A stretch of 42,323 nucleotides of DNA, from the NCBI GenBank assembly GCA_964482235.1, contig CAYZWU010000047.1, positions 1 through 42,323 on the forward strand. The letters run 5' to 3'. The notes under the pieces are model-generated. The model had not been told where the DNA came from. It searched no databases and worked only from the letters and a program-made list of their open reading frames with translations. The DNA comes from CAYZWU01 sp964482235. GTDB lineage: Bacteria > Planctomycetota > B15-G4 > CAYZWU01. Shown here piece after piece: positions 1-7,404 of the stretch (positions are counted from its first letter, which is position 1; each line of letters begins with the position of its first letter). A program made the position numbers and the translations under genes.

Positions 1-127
1 TGACCGGCTACACTATATGTCGTGGCAGGTTGAGTCAAGTAAATACCCCTATTCGATTTTGATTCAGACAGAATTAGACGATTTTAATAAAACTGCAACC
101 AGTCCTTCCAGAGTCTTTTGGCAAAAC
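1..127. other. Left-edge non-coding sequence
   Basis: AT-rich compared with the rest of the window. It lies downstream of the minus-strand rnhA stop. I see no convincing gene and no clear hairpin with a T-tract here. An open plus-strand frame covers it but continues antisense through rnhA, so I treat that frame as a shadow. Confidence 0.5.
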
Positions 128-883
128 TCAGCCCCGAGAGGAACCCGACGCTTCCGAATCAGGAGGAAGCCCCCACCCAGCAACGATTTCCGACTGTTCT
201 TCCCTGTCGGCGCACTTCTTGAACAAAGCGCCGCTCACGCCCTTGACGCGCGCCTCGCACTCGGGCCACGTCTCGTGACGCTGGAGCTCTCCCCCCACCA
301 GGCTCAGGTAATACCCTCCCTTCTTTCCGGATCTTCGCCTCTTGCGCCGTTTCTTTCCGCCTCCGGACGGCCCGAGGACGACGCCGCAAAAACCGGGAGG
401 GTTGACATCAGCCACGTCGGCGCCGTCGGAAAGCTCGATCGGGCGGCCGTCGGCGAAAGCGCAGGCGATCCTGTCGCACCGCTCGTTGTCGGGTTGCCCC
501 GAATGGCCTTCCACGTATTCCCAGCTCACGCCGGGTCTCAGGAACTCCGAGAGCTCCAACCAGAGATCGCGGTTCTTCACCGGCTTGCCGGTCACGGTCG
601 TCCAGCCGCGCTTCTTCCACCCATCGATCCACTCGGTGATGCCGCGGCGCACGTACTGGGAATCCGTGACCACAACAGCCTGATCCTCCCCGGCCACAAG
701 CTTGAGCGCCTCGATAACGGCCTTCATCTCCATCCGGTTGTTCGTGGTGTTCCGGGCCGCCCCGCCCTTCTCCACCACGGCGCCGTTCGGGAAAAGAGCC
801 CGCACACCCCAGCCTCCCCGGCCGGGATTGCCGCGGCACGCTCCGTCGGTGTAGATCCTGGTTCCCTCCTCCGGAATATTCAT
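128..883 (-). CDS. rnhA: Ribonuclease HI with C-terminal viroplasmin-type hybrid-binding domain
   Basis: Degrades the RNA strand of RNA-DNA hybrids (R-loops, Okazaki primers) in the cytoplasm. The protein is 251 residues when started at the ATG at 883. That ATG overlaps the ybeY stop as TGATG, and GGGAG lies 3 bases upstream of it. An in-frame GTG one codon earlier (886) is possible. The RNase H core spans residues 8-145 with the catalytic set D13, E52, D74, D137 and the mobile-loop H127. A Lys/Arg/Gly-rich linker (about 172-190) leads to a second domain, residues 191-237 (YYLSLVGGEL ... TWPECEARVKG), resembling the caulimovirus VI/viroplasmin fold. That fold binds hybrids in eukaryotic RNase H1. 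There it is N-terminal; here it is C-terminal. The protein is about 95 residues longer than E. coli RNase HI, and the extra length is this linker plus domain. Last gene of the minus-strand block. Confidence 0.93.
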   Translation of the reverse strand: MNIPEEGTRIYTDGACRGNPGRGGWGVRALFPNGAVVEKGGAARNTTNNRMEMKAVIEALKLVAGEDQAVVVTDSQYVRRGITEWIDGWKKRGWTTVTGKPVKNRDLWLELSEFLRPGVSWEYVEGHSGQPDNERCDRIACAFADGRPIELSDGADVADVNPPGFCGVVLGPSGGGKKRRKRRRSGKKGGYYLSLVGGELQRHETWPECEARVKGVSGALFKKCADREEQSEIVAGWGLPPDSEASGSSRG

Positions 884-1317
884 CACTCCCTTTCCTGCCA
901 GGGGGGCTGCAGCCCGAGCTCCAGAAGTACCTCGGTCTCGCGGGCTCGCATGGCAGCAGCCTGCGCGGGATCCTTGTCGTCGAAACCTCTCAGGTGGAGG
1001 ACACCATGAACGACGTACAGGATCAACTCGCTTTCCGGATCTCGCTCCAGCGCTTCGGCGACCTCCACCGCTTTCTCGGCGGAAACGATGATCTCCCCTT
1101 CATTCTCCCCTTCATCCTCGTCGTCGCCGTAATCGAAGGAGATCACATCGGTGGGATAATCATGCTGCAGGAAGTCCCTGTTCACCTTGTGAATGGACGC
1201 GTTGTCGACGATGGAGATGCTGAGGGCCGGGTCGTCCTCTCCGGCAGCCAGGGCAGCGGCACGCACGACGAGCTTCAGATCGATCCGGATGAAGTCCTGC
1301 AGGTCATGAATTTCCAC
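883..1317 (-). CDS. ybeY: YbeY endoribonuclease, 16S rRNA maturation and quality control
   Basis: YbeY (UPF0054) is a single-domain metal-dependent RNase acting in 16S rRNA 3'-end processing and 70S quality control. At 144 residues the length is normal for the family. The hallmark NRDFL ... PTDVISFD segment is at about 46-62 and the metal-site segment HGVLHLRGFDD at 104-114. The usual motif is HGxLHLxGyDH, so the first two ligands H104 and H108 are present but the third is Asp114 instead of His. An acidic stretch DDEDEGENEGE (65-75) precedes the GEIIVS strand. The stop overlaps the next gene's ATG. The neighbours (7TM-HD protein, phoH upstream, rnhA downstream) are the usual ybeY company. Confidence 0.93.
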   Translation of the reverse strand: MEIHDLQDFIRIDLKLVVRAAALAAGEDDPALSISIVDNASIHKVNRDFLQHDYPTDVISFDYGDDEDEGENEGEIIVSAEKAVEVAEALERDPESELILYVVHGVLHLRGFDDKDPAQAAAMRARETEVLLELGLQPPWQERE

Positions 1318-1326
1318 AGGGAGACC

Positions 1327-2925
1327 TCACGCATTCTTCACACGCCTGCCGGCAGGGCCTGCGTTGTTGTCGTTGCTCTTCCCCCCGTTCTTTTCACCCC
1401 CCTCCCGGCTCGACCGGTCGCCGGCAGCCGCCTCGCCTCCCCTGGTCTCGGCCGACGGCTTTGCCGTCCCGGAGATATCGGGCCGCTTGTGCGAGATGCC
1501 GACAGCCACCTGGAAGAAGATCTCCTCCAGCCGGTGCAGCTGCCTCAGGGTCAGCAGGCAGTCGTCGAGCTGGCCGTCGGTCAACTTCTTCATCACCACC
1601 TCGTGAACCATGGTCTGGATGCGAGGCGGCGTCGGCTCCTCGAGAGAACGGAGGGCGGCCTCGACCGAATCGGCCAGCATCACGATGGCCGTTTCCGTGC
1701 TCCTGGGCCGCGGACCGGCATATCGGAAGACATCGAGGTCCACCTTGCTCCCGTGATCGCTTCTCGCCAGGGCTTCGCGGTAGAAGAACTCCACGGCCGA
1801 GGTCCCGTGATGCTCGGTGATGAACGCCTTGATCGGTCCCGGAAGACCGTAGTAATCGGCCAGCTCGATCCCGTCCTTCGTGTGGGCCGTGATGATCAGC
1901 GTCGACATCTCGGGGTTGAGAAGGCCGTGCTTCACGCGGGCATCGGAAGAGTTCTCGATGAAGTACTCGGGCTTGTTCATCTTGCCGATGTCGTGGAAAT
2001 AGGCGCCCACGCGGCAAAGAAGGGCGTTGGCGCCGATTCCCTCGGCCGCCGTCTCGGCCATCATTCCCACCACGAAGGAGTGATGGTGCGTGCCGGGAGC
2101 CTCGATCTGAAGCTTGCGAAGAAGGGGATGCTCGTTCTGGTTGGATAGCTCGAGCAGGCTCATCTCCGTCACCGTCCCGAGCAGATACTCCACCACGGGA
2201 AGCAGGCCCGTGAGGAGAAAGCCGATCACCGCTCCATGAATGAAGCCCCGGCTCAGGTCGAGCGCCACATCCTTGAACGAGTGGATCTCGCCGAGGAAGA
2301 GCGACGTGGAGGCAAGGACGATGACATGAACGATGCCGATCAGGAGCCCCAGGGAGACGAGCTTGGACCGTTTCCGGATGCCCGTGGCAAAGAGGATGCC
2401 CGCCGCGGCGCCGGAAAAGAGGGTGATCATGATCTTCAGAAGCTCGTCATGGCCGTAGAGGATGATTCCGGTGTAAACGAGGATCACACCCGTCAATTCC
2501 ATTGCAAACCGTCTGTTGAAGACGATGGCCAGGATCACGCCGGCGAAGGAAACCGGAATCAGGACGGGCGCCCACCATTCCACCAGGAGGCTGAGACGCG
2601 CCAGCACCAGCACGAACAGGATGAGAATCAGCGTCGCCGCGTAGGAGCGCATCTCGCGGAACATCTCGCGCTGAAAACGGAGGAAGTAGGAAGCGAAGAG
2701 ATAGTTCAGGGTGACAACGAGAACGGCGCCGCCTGCAAACTTGTCCCAGTTCCCGAACTCGGCCGGCCTGTGAAAAATCAGCAGAAGAAGAAGAAAGGAG
2801 AAAAGGGCCGCAAGCAGCACCTTTTCCACGGGATCGGGAATGGCTCCGGCATCGGGGCTCAGCGCCCTGACGGGCTTCGCCTTCTCCGCGCTCACCCTCT
2901 TGGTCGTTTTACGTGGCTTGAACAT
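1327..2925 (-). CDS. Short PgpH-type 7TM-HD phosphohydrolase (cyclic-di-AMP phosphodiesterase family)
   Basis: Inner-membrane protein of 532 residues. Hydrophobic segments run from about residue 36 to 250. A cytoplasmic HD domain follows, with GTHHHSFVVG (278-287), YFHDIGK (309-315), EHHG (371-374) and LADS (417-420), a complete HD metal-site set. The family (PgpH/YqfF) hydrolyses c-di-AMP in Firmicutes. Those proteins are about 700 residues and carry a large extracellular 7TMR-HDED domain between TM1 and TM2. Here TM1 (about 36-54) is followed almost directly by the next hydrophobic helix, so that domain is missing. The C-terminal 50 residues are Gly/Arg/Ser-rich and low in complexity. It sits between phoH and ybeY, as yqfF does in many genomes. 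Starts at ATG 2925; no clear ribosome site is visible. Substrate is inferred from the family only. Confidence 0.87.
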   Translation of the reverse strand: MFKPRKTTKRVSAEKAKPVRALSPDAGAIPDPVEKVLLAALFSFLLLLLIFHRPAEFGNWDKFAGGAVLVVTLNYLFASYFLRFQREMFREMRSYAATLILILFVLVLARLSLLVEWWAPVLIPVSFAGVILAIVFNRRFAMELTGVILVYTGIILYGHDELLKIMITLFSGAAAGILFATGIRKRSKLVSLGLLIGIVHVIVLASTSLFLGEIHSFKDVALDLSRGFIHGAVIGFLLTGLLPVVEYLLGTVTEMSLLELSNQNEHPLLRKLQIEAPGTHHHSFVVGMMAETAAEGIGANALLCRVGAYFHDIGKMNKPEYFIENSSDARVKHGLLNPEMSTLIITAHTKDGIELADYYGLPGPIKAFITEHHGTSAVEFFYREALARSDHGSKVDLDVFRYAGPRPRSTETAIVMLADSVEAALRSLEEPTPPRIQTMVHEVVMKKLTDGQLDDCLLTLRQLHRLEEIFFQVAVGISHKRPDISGTAKPSAETRGGEAAAGDRSSREGGEKNGGKSNDNNAGPAGRRVKNA

Positions 2926-3002
2926 CAGACTACAGAAGCCCGCGGCTTCAAAGATCGCTCCCAGAATCGAATGAGCCGGATGAAGGCGTTCCTTCCGGCT
3001 AT

Positions 3003-3950
3003 CTATGATCTTTCCATCTTCTCGGCCCGGTCGTAGGCGCCCACGATCTTCTGGACCAGCGGGTGCCTGACAATGTCCTTCTTTGTCAGGAAGACCCGAC
3101 CGATCCCCTTGATCCCCTTCAGGATCTCGAGGGCGTGCACCAGTCCGGAGACCTGGTCGCGCGGCAGATCGATCTGCGTCACATCACCGGTGATGACGAT
3201 CTTCGACCGGCTTCCCATTCGAGTCAAGAACATCTTCATCTGCCTGGGCGTGGTGTTCTGCGCCTCATCGAGGATGATGAAGGCCCTGTCCAGGTTTCTT
3301 CCTCTCATGTAGGCCAGCGGCACGACCTCGATCACGTCATTGTCGATGTACTTGCGAAGCCTCTGGGGGTCGACGAACGACTGGATGGCATCGTAAAGCG
3401 GTCTAAGGTAGGGATTTACTTTTTCCTGGTAATCCCCGGGAAGATAGCCGAGCTTCTCGCCGGCCTCGACGGCCGGCCTGGCCAGCACCATCTTCGTGAA
3501 ATAGCCCGCCTTCAGCGTCGTCATGGCCATGGCCACGGCGAGATAGGTCTTTCCGGTCCCGGCCGGACCGACGCAGATGCAGATCTCGTTGTCCGTGATG
3601 CTCTTCACGTAGGAAGCCTGACCTCTCGACTTGGGCCAGACGTGGGGCGGCAGATCGATGGTGCCGTTGTAATCCTCCAGGTACTTTCTGCCCTGCTCCG
3701 CCCCGGCGGCGATGAAGCCGGCGACCTGCTCGTGCGAGACCTCGCCCGTTCTCCTGTATTCGGCGAGGATCCGATCGGTCACCTGCCGCGCCGCACGGAC
3801 CGCATCCTCTTCGCCCATGATCTTGACGTGCCCGTCCCTGGTGACGAAGGTCACGCCGAACTGGTTGCGGATCGCCTTGGCATGCGCGTCGCGCTTGCCG
3901 CAAACGGCGGCTTCCTCGTTGAAATCGCTCAGCTTGATTCGAACTTCCAT
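3003..3950 (-). CDS. ybeZ: PhoH-family ATPase (YbeZ type)
   Basis: Predicted cytoplasmic ATPase/helicase-like protein that in many bacteria is co-encoded with YbeY and linked to RNA and ribosome metabolism. 315 residues, normal for the family. A small N-terminal KH-like region (about 1-65) precedes the P-loop GPAGTGKT (128-135). The PhoH-specific GYLPGD (168-173) and EKVNPYLRPLYDA (176-188) follow, then Walker B LDEAQNTT (227-234) and ITGDVTQIDLP. All nucleotide-binding residues look intact. A 40-base gap separates it from the upstream cdsA stop, and 77 bases separate its stop from the next start. Confidence 0.93.
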   Translation of the reverse strand: MEVRIKLSDFNEEAAVCGKRDAHAKAIRNQFGVTFVTRDGHVKIMGEEDAVRAARQVTDRILAEYRRTGEVSHEQVAGFIAAGAEQGRKYLEDYNGTIDLPPHVWPKSRGQASYVKSITDNEICICVGPAGTGKTYLAVAMAMTTLKAGYFTKMVLARPAVEAGEKLGYLPGDYQEKVNPYLRPLYDAIQSFVDPQRLRKYIDNDVIEVVPLAYMRGRNLDRAFIILDEAQNTTPRQMKMFLTRMGSRSKIVITGDVTQIDLPRDQVSGLVHALEILKGIKGIGRVFLTKKDIVRHPLVQKIVGAYDRAEKMERS

Positions 3951-3990
3951 TTGACCGCCAAGTATAGCATCGCCCTGCGCGAAAGAAGGA

Positions 3991-4809
3991 CTAAAACAGG
4001 ATCAGGATAATGTACCCGATCGGCGCAGCGAGGATCAGGCTGTCGATCAGGTCGAGGATGCCGCCCGCGCCAGGGAGAAGGCCGGCGGAATCCTTCACGT
4101 TGACAGACCTCTTGACCATCGATTCGGCCAGGTCTCCGAACACGGTCGCCACGGCGACTGCGAATCCGAAGACGAGGCCGAAGAGGATTTCGCCCCGTTC
4201 CGACATGAGGATCACGCAGACGCCGACTGCCGTCGAGAGCACGAGCCCCCCCACCAGGCCGGCCCAGGTCTTTCCCGGGCTGATCTTGGGGATCAGCTTT
4301 CTTTTCCCGATCAGGCTTCCCGTGAGGTAGGCGCCGATGTCGCAGCACTTGGACGTGAGGACGAGACCGTAGGCAACGGCAAGACCGCCGCCTTGCCCGT
4401 CGAGCAGCAGCACGGGGATCAAGCGGTAGAAAAGATAGACCATCAGGAAGCCGAGCAGCGTGTTGGCCACCCTGCTCGTCCCGTGCTCGACGTCGCCCGC
4501 CAGAACGGCGCGCACGAAGAGAACGAAAACGAAGAGGGAGAAGAAGACCGGGTCGATCCAGGCACCGGTCCAGCCTGCCAGGATCCGGCACTCTTCCAGG
4601 ACGGGATAGGCGATTCCGGCAAGGTAGAGGAGGGAGGGATAGACTCCGCCCTTGTGGCGGAACATGGCAGCCCATTCATGAAGAGCCATGAGGCCGAGGA
4701 CCACGATGATGGCCGACGAGACGTACGCCTTCTGCAGTGTGACGTCGATCCAGCATGCTAGGCCGAGTGCTGCAAGGAGCAGCGAGCCGACAATGATTCT
4801 CGTTCTCAA
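3991..4809 (-). CDS. cdsA: Phosphatidate cytidylyltransferase
   Basis: Makes CDP-diacylglycerol from phosphatidate and CTP at the inner membrane, the branch point of phospholipid synthesis. 272 residues with about seven hydrophobic segments. The family signature lies near the C-terminus: SMVKRSVNVKDSAGLLPG followed by AGGILDLIDS. The usual His of PGHGG is Ala and the usual Arg of LDRxD is Leu; the Lys-Arg and Asp residues of the core are kept. The only start giving a complete TM1 is TTG at 4809, whose TTGA overlaps the TGA stop of uppS. The next Met is about 40 codons in. Translational coupling with uppS is therefore likely. Confidence 0.9.
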   Translation of the reverse strand: MRTRIIVGSLLLAALGLACWIDVTLQKAYVSSAIIVVLGLMALHEWAAMFRHKGGVYPSLLYLAGIAYPVLEECRILAGWTGAWIDPVFFSLFVFVLFVRAVLAGDVEHGTSRVANTLLGFLMVYLFYRLIPVLLLDGQGGGLAVAYGLVLTSKCCDIGAYLTGSLIGKRKLIPKISPGKTWAGLVGGLVLSTAVGVCVILMSERGEILFGLVFGFAVAVATVFGDLAESMVKRSVNVKDSAGLLPGAGGILDLIDSLILAAPIGYIILILF

Positions 4810-5615
4810 ACGGTTGTCCCCGGAGCAGGCGTGCTCTCCTTCTCACGTGAGGGAGCGTTCTTCCCGGCCGCGACAGCCAACTTGGCCGCGTCGCCGGGCT
4901 CGAGCCTGCCGTACTTTCTCACTCTCTTGCTGAAAGCGGCCAGGGCCTTGTGAAGCTCTTCCACTTTGAAGTCGGGCCAGCAGGTCTCCGTGAAGAAAAG
5001 CTCCGAATAGGAGGCTTCCCAGAGGAGGAAGTTGGAGAGTCGCATCTCGCCGGCCGTCCGGATGATGAGATCCGGATCCGCTCCGGGCTGATAGATGCTC
5101 GCGTTGAAGATCTTCTCGTCGATCTCTTCGGGATCGATTTCGCCCCGGACGGCCTTTCCCGCCAGTTCACGCACCGTGTCCACGATCTCGGCGCGTCCGC
5201 TGTAGCTCAACGCCAGGCAGAGATTCATGCCGGTGCAGTGCGCCGTCGCCTGAGTCACTCGTTTCAGTTCGGAAAGGGTTCCCCGAGGCAGCATGTCGAG
5301 CCGCCCGATCGCCGTCAACCTGATATCCTTCTCGACGATCTCGTCGCGCCGTTCCACGAGGAACCGCTTGAGCTGCCGCATCAACGTGTCCACTTCCAGC
5401 TTGGGCCGCTTCCAGTTCTCCAGGGAGAATGCGTAGAGGGTCAACCTCTCCACGCCCAGCTTCAGGCACTCCTTGGTGATCGCGGCAGCCGCCTCTGCGC
5501 CCGCACGATGTCCCTCGTGGCGCTTGAGACCGCGCCGTTGAGCCCAGCGTCCGTTTCCATCCATGATGATGGCGAGATGGCGTGGCAGATCGTTACTGGA
5601 AAATTTGGTGTTCAT
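4806..5615 (-). CDS. uppS: Isoprenyl transferase (undecaprenyl diphosphate synthase)
   Basis: Condenses isopentenyl diphosphates onto farnesyl diphosphate to give the C55 lipid carrier for peptidoglycan and O-polysaccharides. 269 residues. The catalytic motif HLAIIMDGNGRWA (13-25, Asp19) and the GHRAGAEA, TLYAFSLENWKRP and DLIIRTAGEMRLSNFLLW segments are all present. The last reads AGE where many homologs have SGE. The C-terminal 30 residues after the catalytic fold are charged and poorly conserved. No strong Shine-Dalgarno precedes the ATG. The stop overlaps the TTG start of cdsA, and the purA stop is 28 bases upstream. Confidence 0.95.
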   Translation of the reverse strand: MNTKFSSNDLPRHLAIIMDGNGRWAQRRGLKRHEGHRAGAEAAAAITKECLKLGVERLTLYAFSLENWKRPKLEVDTLMRQLKRFLVERRDEIVEKDIRLTAIGRLDMLPRGTLSELKRVTQATAHCTGMNLCLALSYSGRAEIVDTVRELAGKAVRGEIDPEEIDEKIFNASIYQPGADPDLIIRTAGEMRLSNFLLWEASYSELFFTETCWPDFKVEELHKALAAFSKRVRKYGRLEPGDAAKLAVAAGKNAPSREKESTPAPGTTV

Positions 5616-5643
5616 TTGTTGTGTCGAACTCAGGTTTCGGATC

Positions 5644-6915
5644 TCAACGAAATATCGTCTGATCGCGTCCAGCTCCTACAGAAATAATTTCTACCGGAAT
5701 TCCTACGAGATTTTCCAGGTATTTCACATAATCTCTGGCCTCGAGCGGAAGATCCTCGAAGGACCGGCATTCCGAGATGTCGCATTTCCATCCGGGAAGC
5801 TCGTCGAAAAGAGGCTCGACCTGCTCCAGCAGCGGCGTATCCTCGGGAAATCCGGCCTGCTCGACCCCGTTCACCCGATAGGTGGTGCACACCTTCACGG
5901 TCTCGAATCCGTCGAGCACGTCGAGCTTGGTCAATGCCAGCGCGTTCAGTCCGTTGAGAGAGACCACGTAGCGCGCGGCAACGCCGTCCAGCCATCCGCA
6001 ACGGCGGGGACGGCCCGTCGTCGCGCCGTATTCATCGCCCGCATCGCGAAGCCTCTTGCCCAGATCCTCGTCTCCCTCGGTGGGAAAGGGACCTTCCCCG
6101 ACGCGGGTCGTATAGGCCTTGATCACTCCGATCAGCTTGCCCACGGAATGGGGCGGCACGCCGGCGCCGGCCGCGATTCCCAGGGCGCAGGAGTTGGACG
6201 AGGTGACGAAGGGATAGGTACCGTGCTCCACATCGAGCAGGGCACCCTGGGCTCCCTCGAAGAAAACGCGCTTGTCCTCCTTCAGTGCGCGGCGGGTCAT
6301 GGCGCCGGTGTCGGCCACCTGACCGGCAAGCCGCTTCCCGTAATGCTCGTACTGGCCCAGGATCTCGTCGCGATCGAGAGGAGCCGCATCGAACACCTTG
6401 GTGAGAATCGCATTCTTCAGGGGAAGGATCTCGTCCAGTCTCTTCCGGAACCTGTCGAAGTGGGCCAGGTCGGAAAACCGCAGGCCGGTTCGGGAAAACT
6501 TCTCCGCATAGCAGGGGCCGATCCCCCTGCCGGTCGTTCCGATCTTCCGGGATCGCTTCTTTTCCTGAGCCTCGTCGAGCCGCTTGTGGTACGGCATGAC
6601 GAGATGCGCTTTTCCACTCAGAAAAAGCCTGCCATCGAAATCGATTCCGCCCGCGCCAAATGCGTCGATCTCCTCGAGCAGCTGCTCGGGATCGACGACC
6701 ACGCCATTCCCGATGAGATTGATCGCCCCTTGATGGAGAACACCTGACGGAAGCAGGTGAAAAACGAACTTCTCCCCCCCCACATTCACCGTGTGCCCGG
6801 CGTTCGCCCCGCCCTGAAAACGGAGCACCACATCCGCTTCGCCGGCAAGGAGATCGAGAATCTTCCCCTTTCCTTCGTCTCCCCACTGGGTTCCGATCAC
6901 GCTGGTCCCGGGCAT
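5644..6915 (-). CDS. purA: Adenylosuccinate synthetase
   Basis: Converts IMP plus aspartate to adenylosuccinate with GTP, the first committed step to AMP. 423 residues, typical length. GTP-loop WGDEGKGK (11-18) with catalytic Asp13 and NAGHTV with His41 match E. coli numbering. TGRGIGPCY and TGRPRRCGWLD segments are present, as is the C-terminal GAGRDQTI. First gene of a minus-strand run after a 490-base intergenic region that holds a candidate promoter. It probably heads a purA-uppS-cdsA-phoH transcript. ATG at 6915; a weak GAGTAGAGG lies upstream. Confidence 0.96.
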   Translation of the reverse strand: MPGTSVIGTQWGDEGKGKILDLLAGEADVVLRFQGGANAGHTVNVGGEKFVFHLLPSGVLHQGAINLIGNGVVVDPEQLLEEIDAFGAGGIDFDGRLFLSGKAHLVMPYHKRLDEAQEKKRSRKIGTTGRGIGPCYAEKFSRTGLRFSDLAHFDRFRKRLDEILPLKNAILTKVFDAAPLDRDEILGQYEHYGKRLAGQVADTGAMTRRALKEDKRVFFEGAQGALLDVEHGTYPFVTSSNSCALGIAAGAGVPPHSVGKLIGVIKAYTTRVGEGPFPTEGDEDLGKRLRDAGDEYGATTGRPRRCGWLDGVAARYVVSLNGLNALALTKLDVLDGFETVKVCTTYRVNGVEQAGFPEDTPLLEQVEPLFDELPGWKCDISECRSFEDLPLEARDYVKYLENLVGIPVEIISVGAGRDQTIFR

Positions 6916-7060
6916 ACGAAAACCTCTACTCCGCAGAGATTGTACAAACGGTCAGAATCGGACGCAGGCAGGAATGTTGCCTTCCAGCCATATGAAAATC
7001 AAGCAAGAGATGTCGAGTCATCCATCGGCATCGATCAACCAGTGGACACCTCAACCTGCT

Positions 7061-7090
7061 TTTATATCATAAAATAATAAAACACAACAA
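7061..7090 (-). promoter_or_regulatory. Candidate sigma-70-type promoter for purA
   Basis: On the minus strand, TTGTTG (7085-7090) is followed after 17 bases by ATATAA, or after 18 by TATAAA, inside the most AT-rich stretch of the region. That puts the start of transcription about 140 bases upstream of the purA ATG. Recognised by eye only; -35 match is moderate. Confidence 0.35.
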
Positions 7091-7202
7091 GTTAAGACAA
7101 AAAAAGAATAACGGATTTCCTGCGTTCAGTTTTTGTAACTCTTTCCGATAATAGGACTGTTCCAGCGAATCCGGCGGCGCTCCAGGGCCTCCGGATATGA
7201 AT

Positions 7203-7285
7203 CAAAAACTAATCCGGAGGGGTGAGGGTACCAACCTCCCGACAAAAAGGAGTAACAACCACCAACCCCCTCATCTCTCCGGATT
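7203..7285 (-). terminator. Terminator-like hairpin after the hyuB-like gene, with a competing stem
   Basis: Bases 7268-7285 and 7211-7228 are complementary over 18 positions (two A-C mismatches on the minus strand, G-U wobbles on the plus strand), with a 39-base loop that itself can pair CTCC/GGAG. On the minus strand the stem is followed at once by TTAGTTTTTG, a U-tract. It lies about 120 bases after the stop at 7405, where a terminator for the purL-purQ-hyuB run is expected. The 3' arm can instead pair with 7188-7196, so two exclusive folds exist. Confidence 0.55.
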
Positions 7286-7404
7286 ATTATCTCCTGCCTT
7301 CCTTCCCAATTTCATCCCAGGAACGTCGGCTCGGTCCGTGGGAACCCACGCCTGCGCAACGTTTTCTTGCGGCGTCAGGGCCTCCGAATCAACTCCGGCA
7401 TGTT

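Larger units (their letters stand above)
6916..7404. other. Intergenic region between hyuB-like gene and purA
   Basis: 489 bases without a believable gene. The purA-proximal half (7030-7110) is conspicuously AT-rich for this genome and holds the best purA promoter candidate. The distal half (7160-7400) is full of inverted and direct copies of a CCTCCGGAT-type word. These include the terminator-like hairpin 7211-7285, a competing 9-bp stem 7188-7196/7212-7220, a small perfect hairpin CGTGG-GAAC-CCACG at 7338-7351, and a direct repeat of CAGGGCCTCCG near 7184 and 7376. Short frames here lack codon logic and ribosome sites. Confidence 0.6.
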
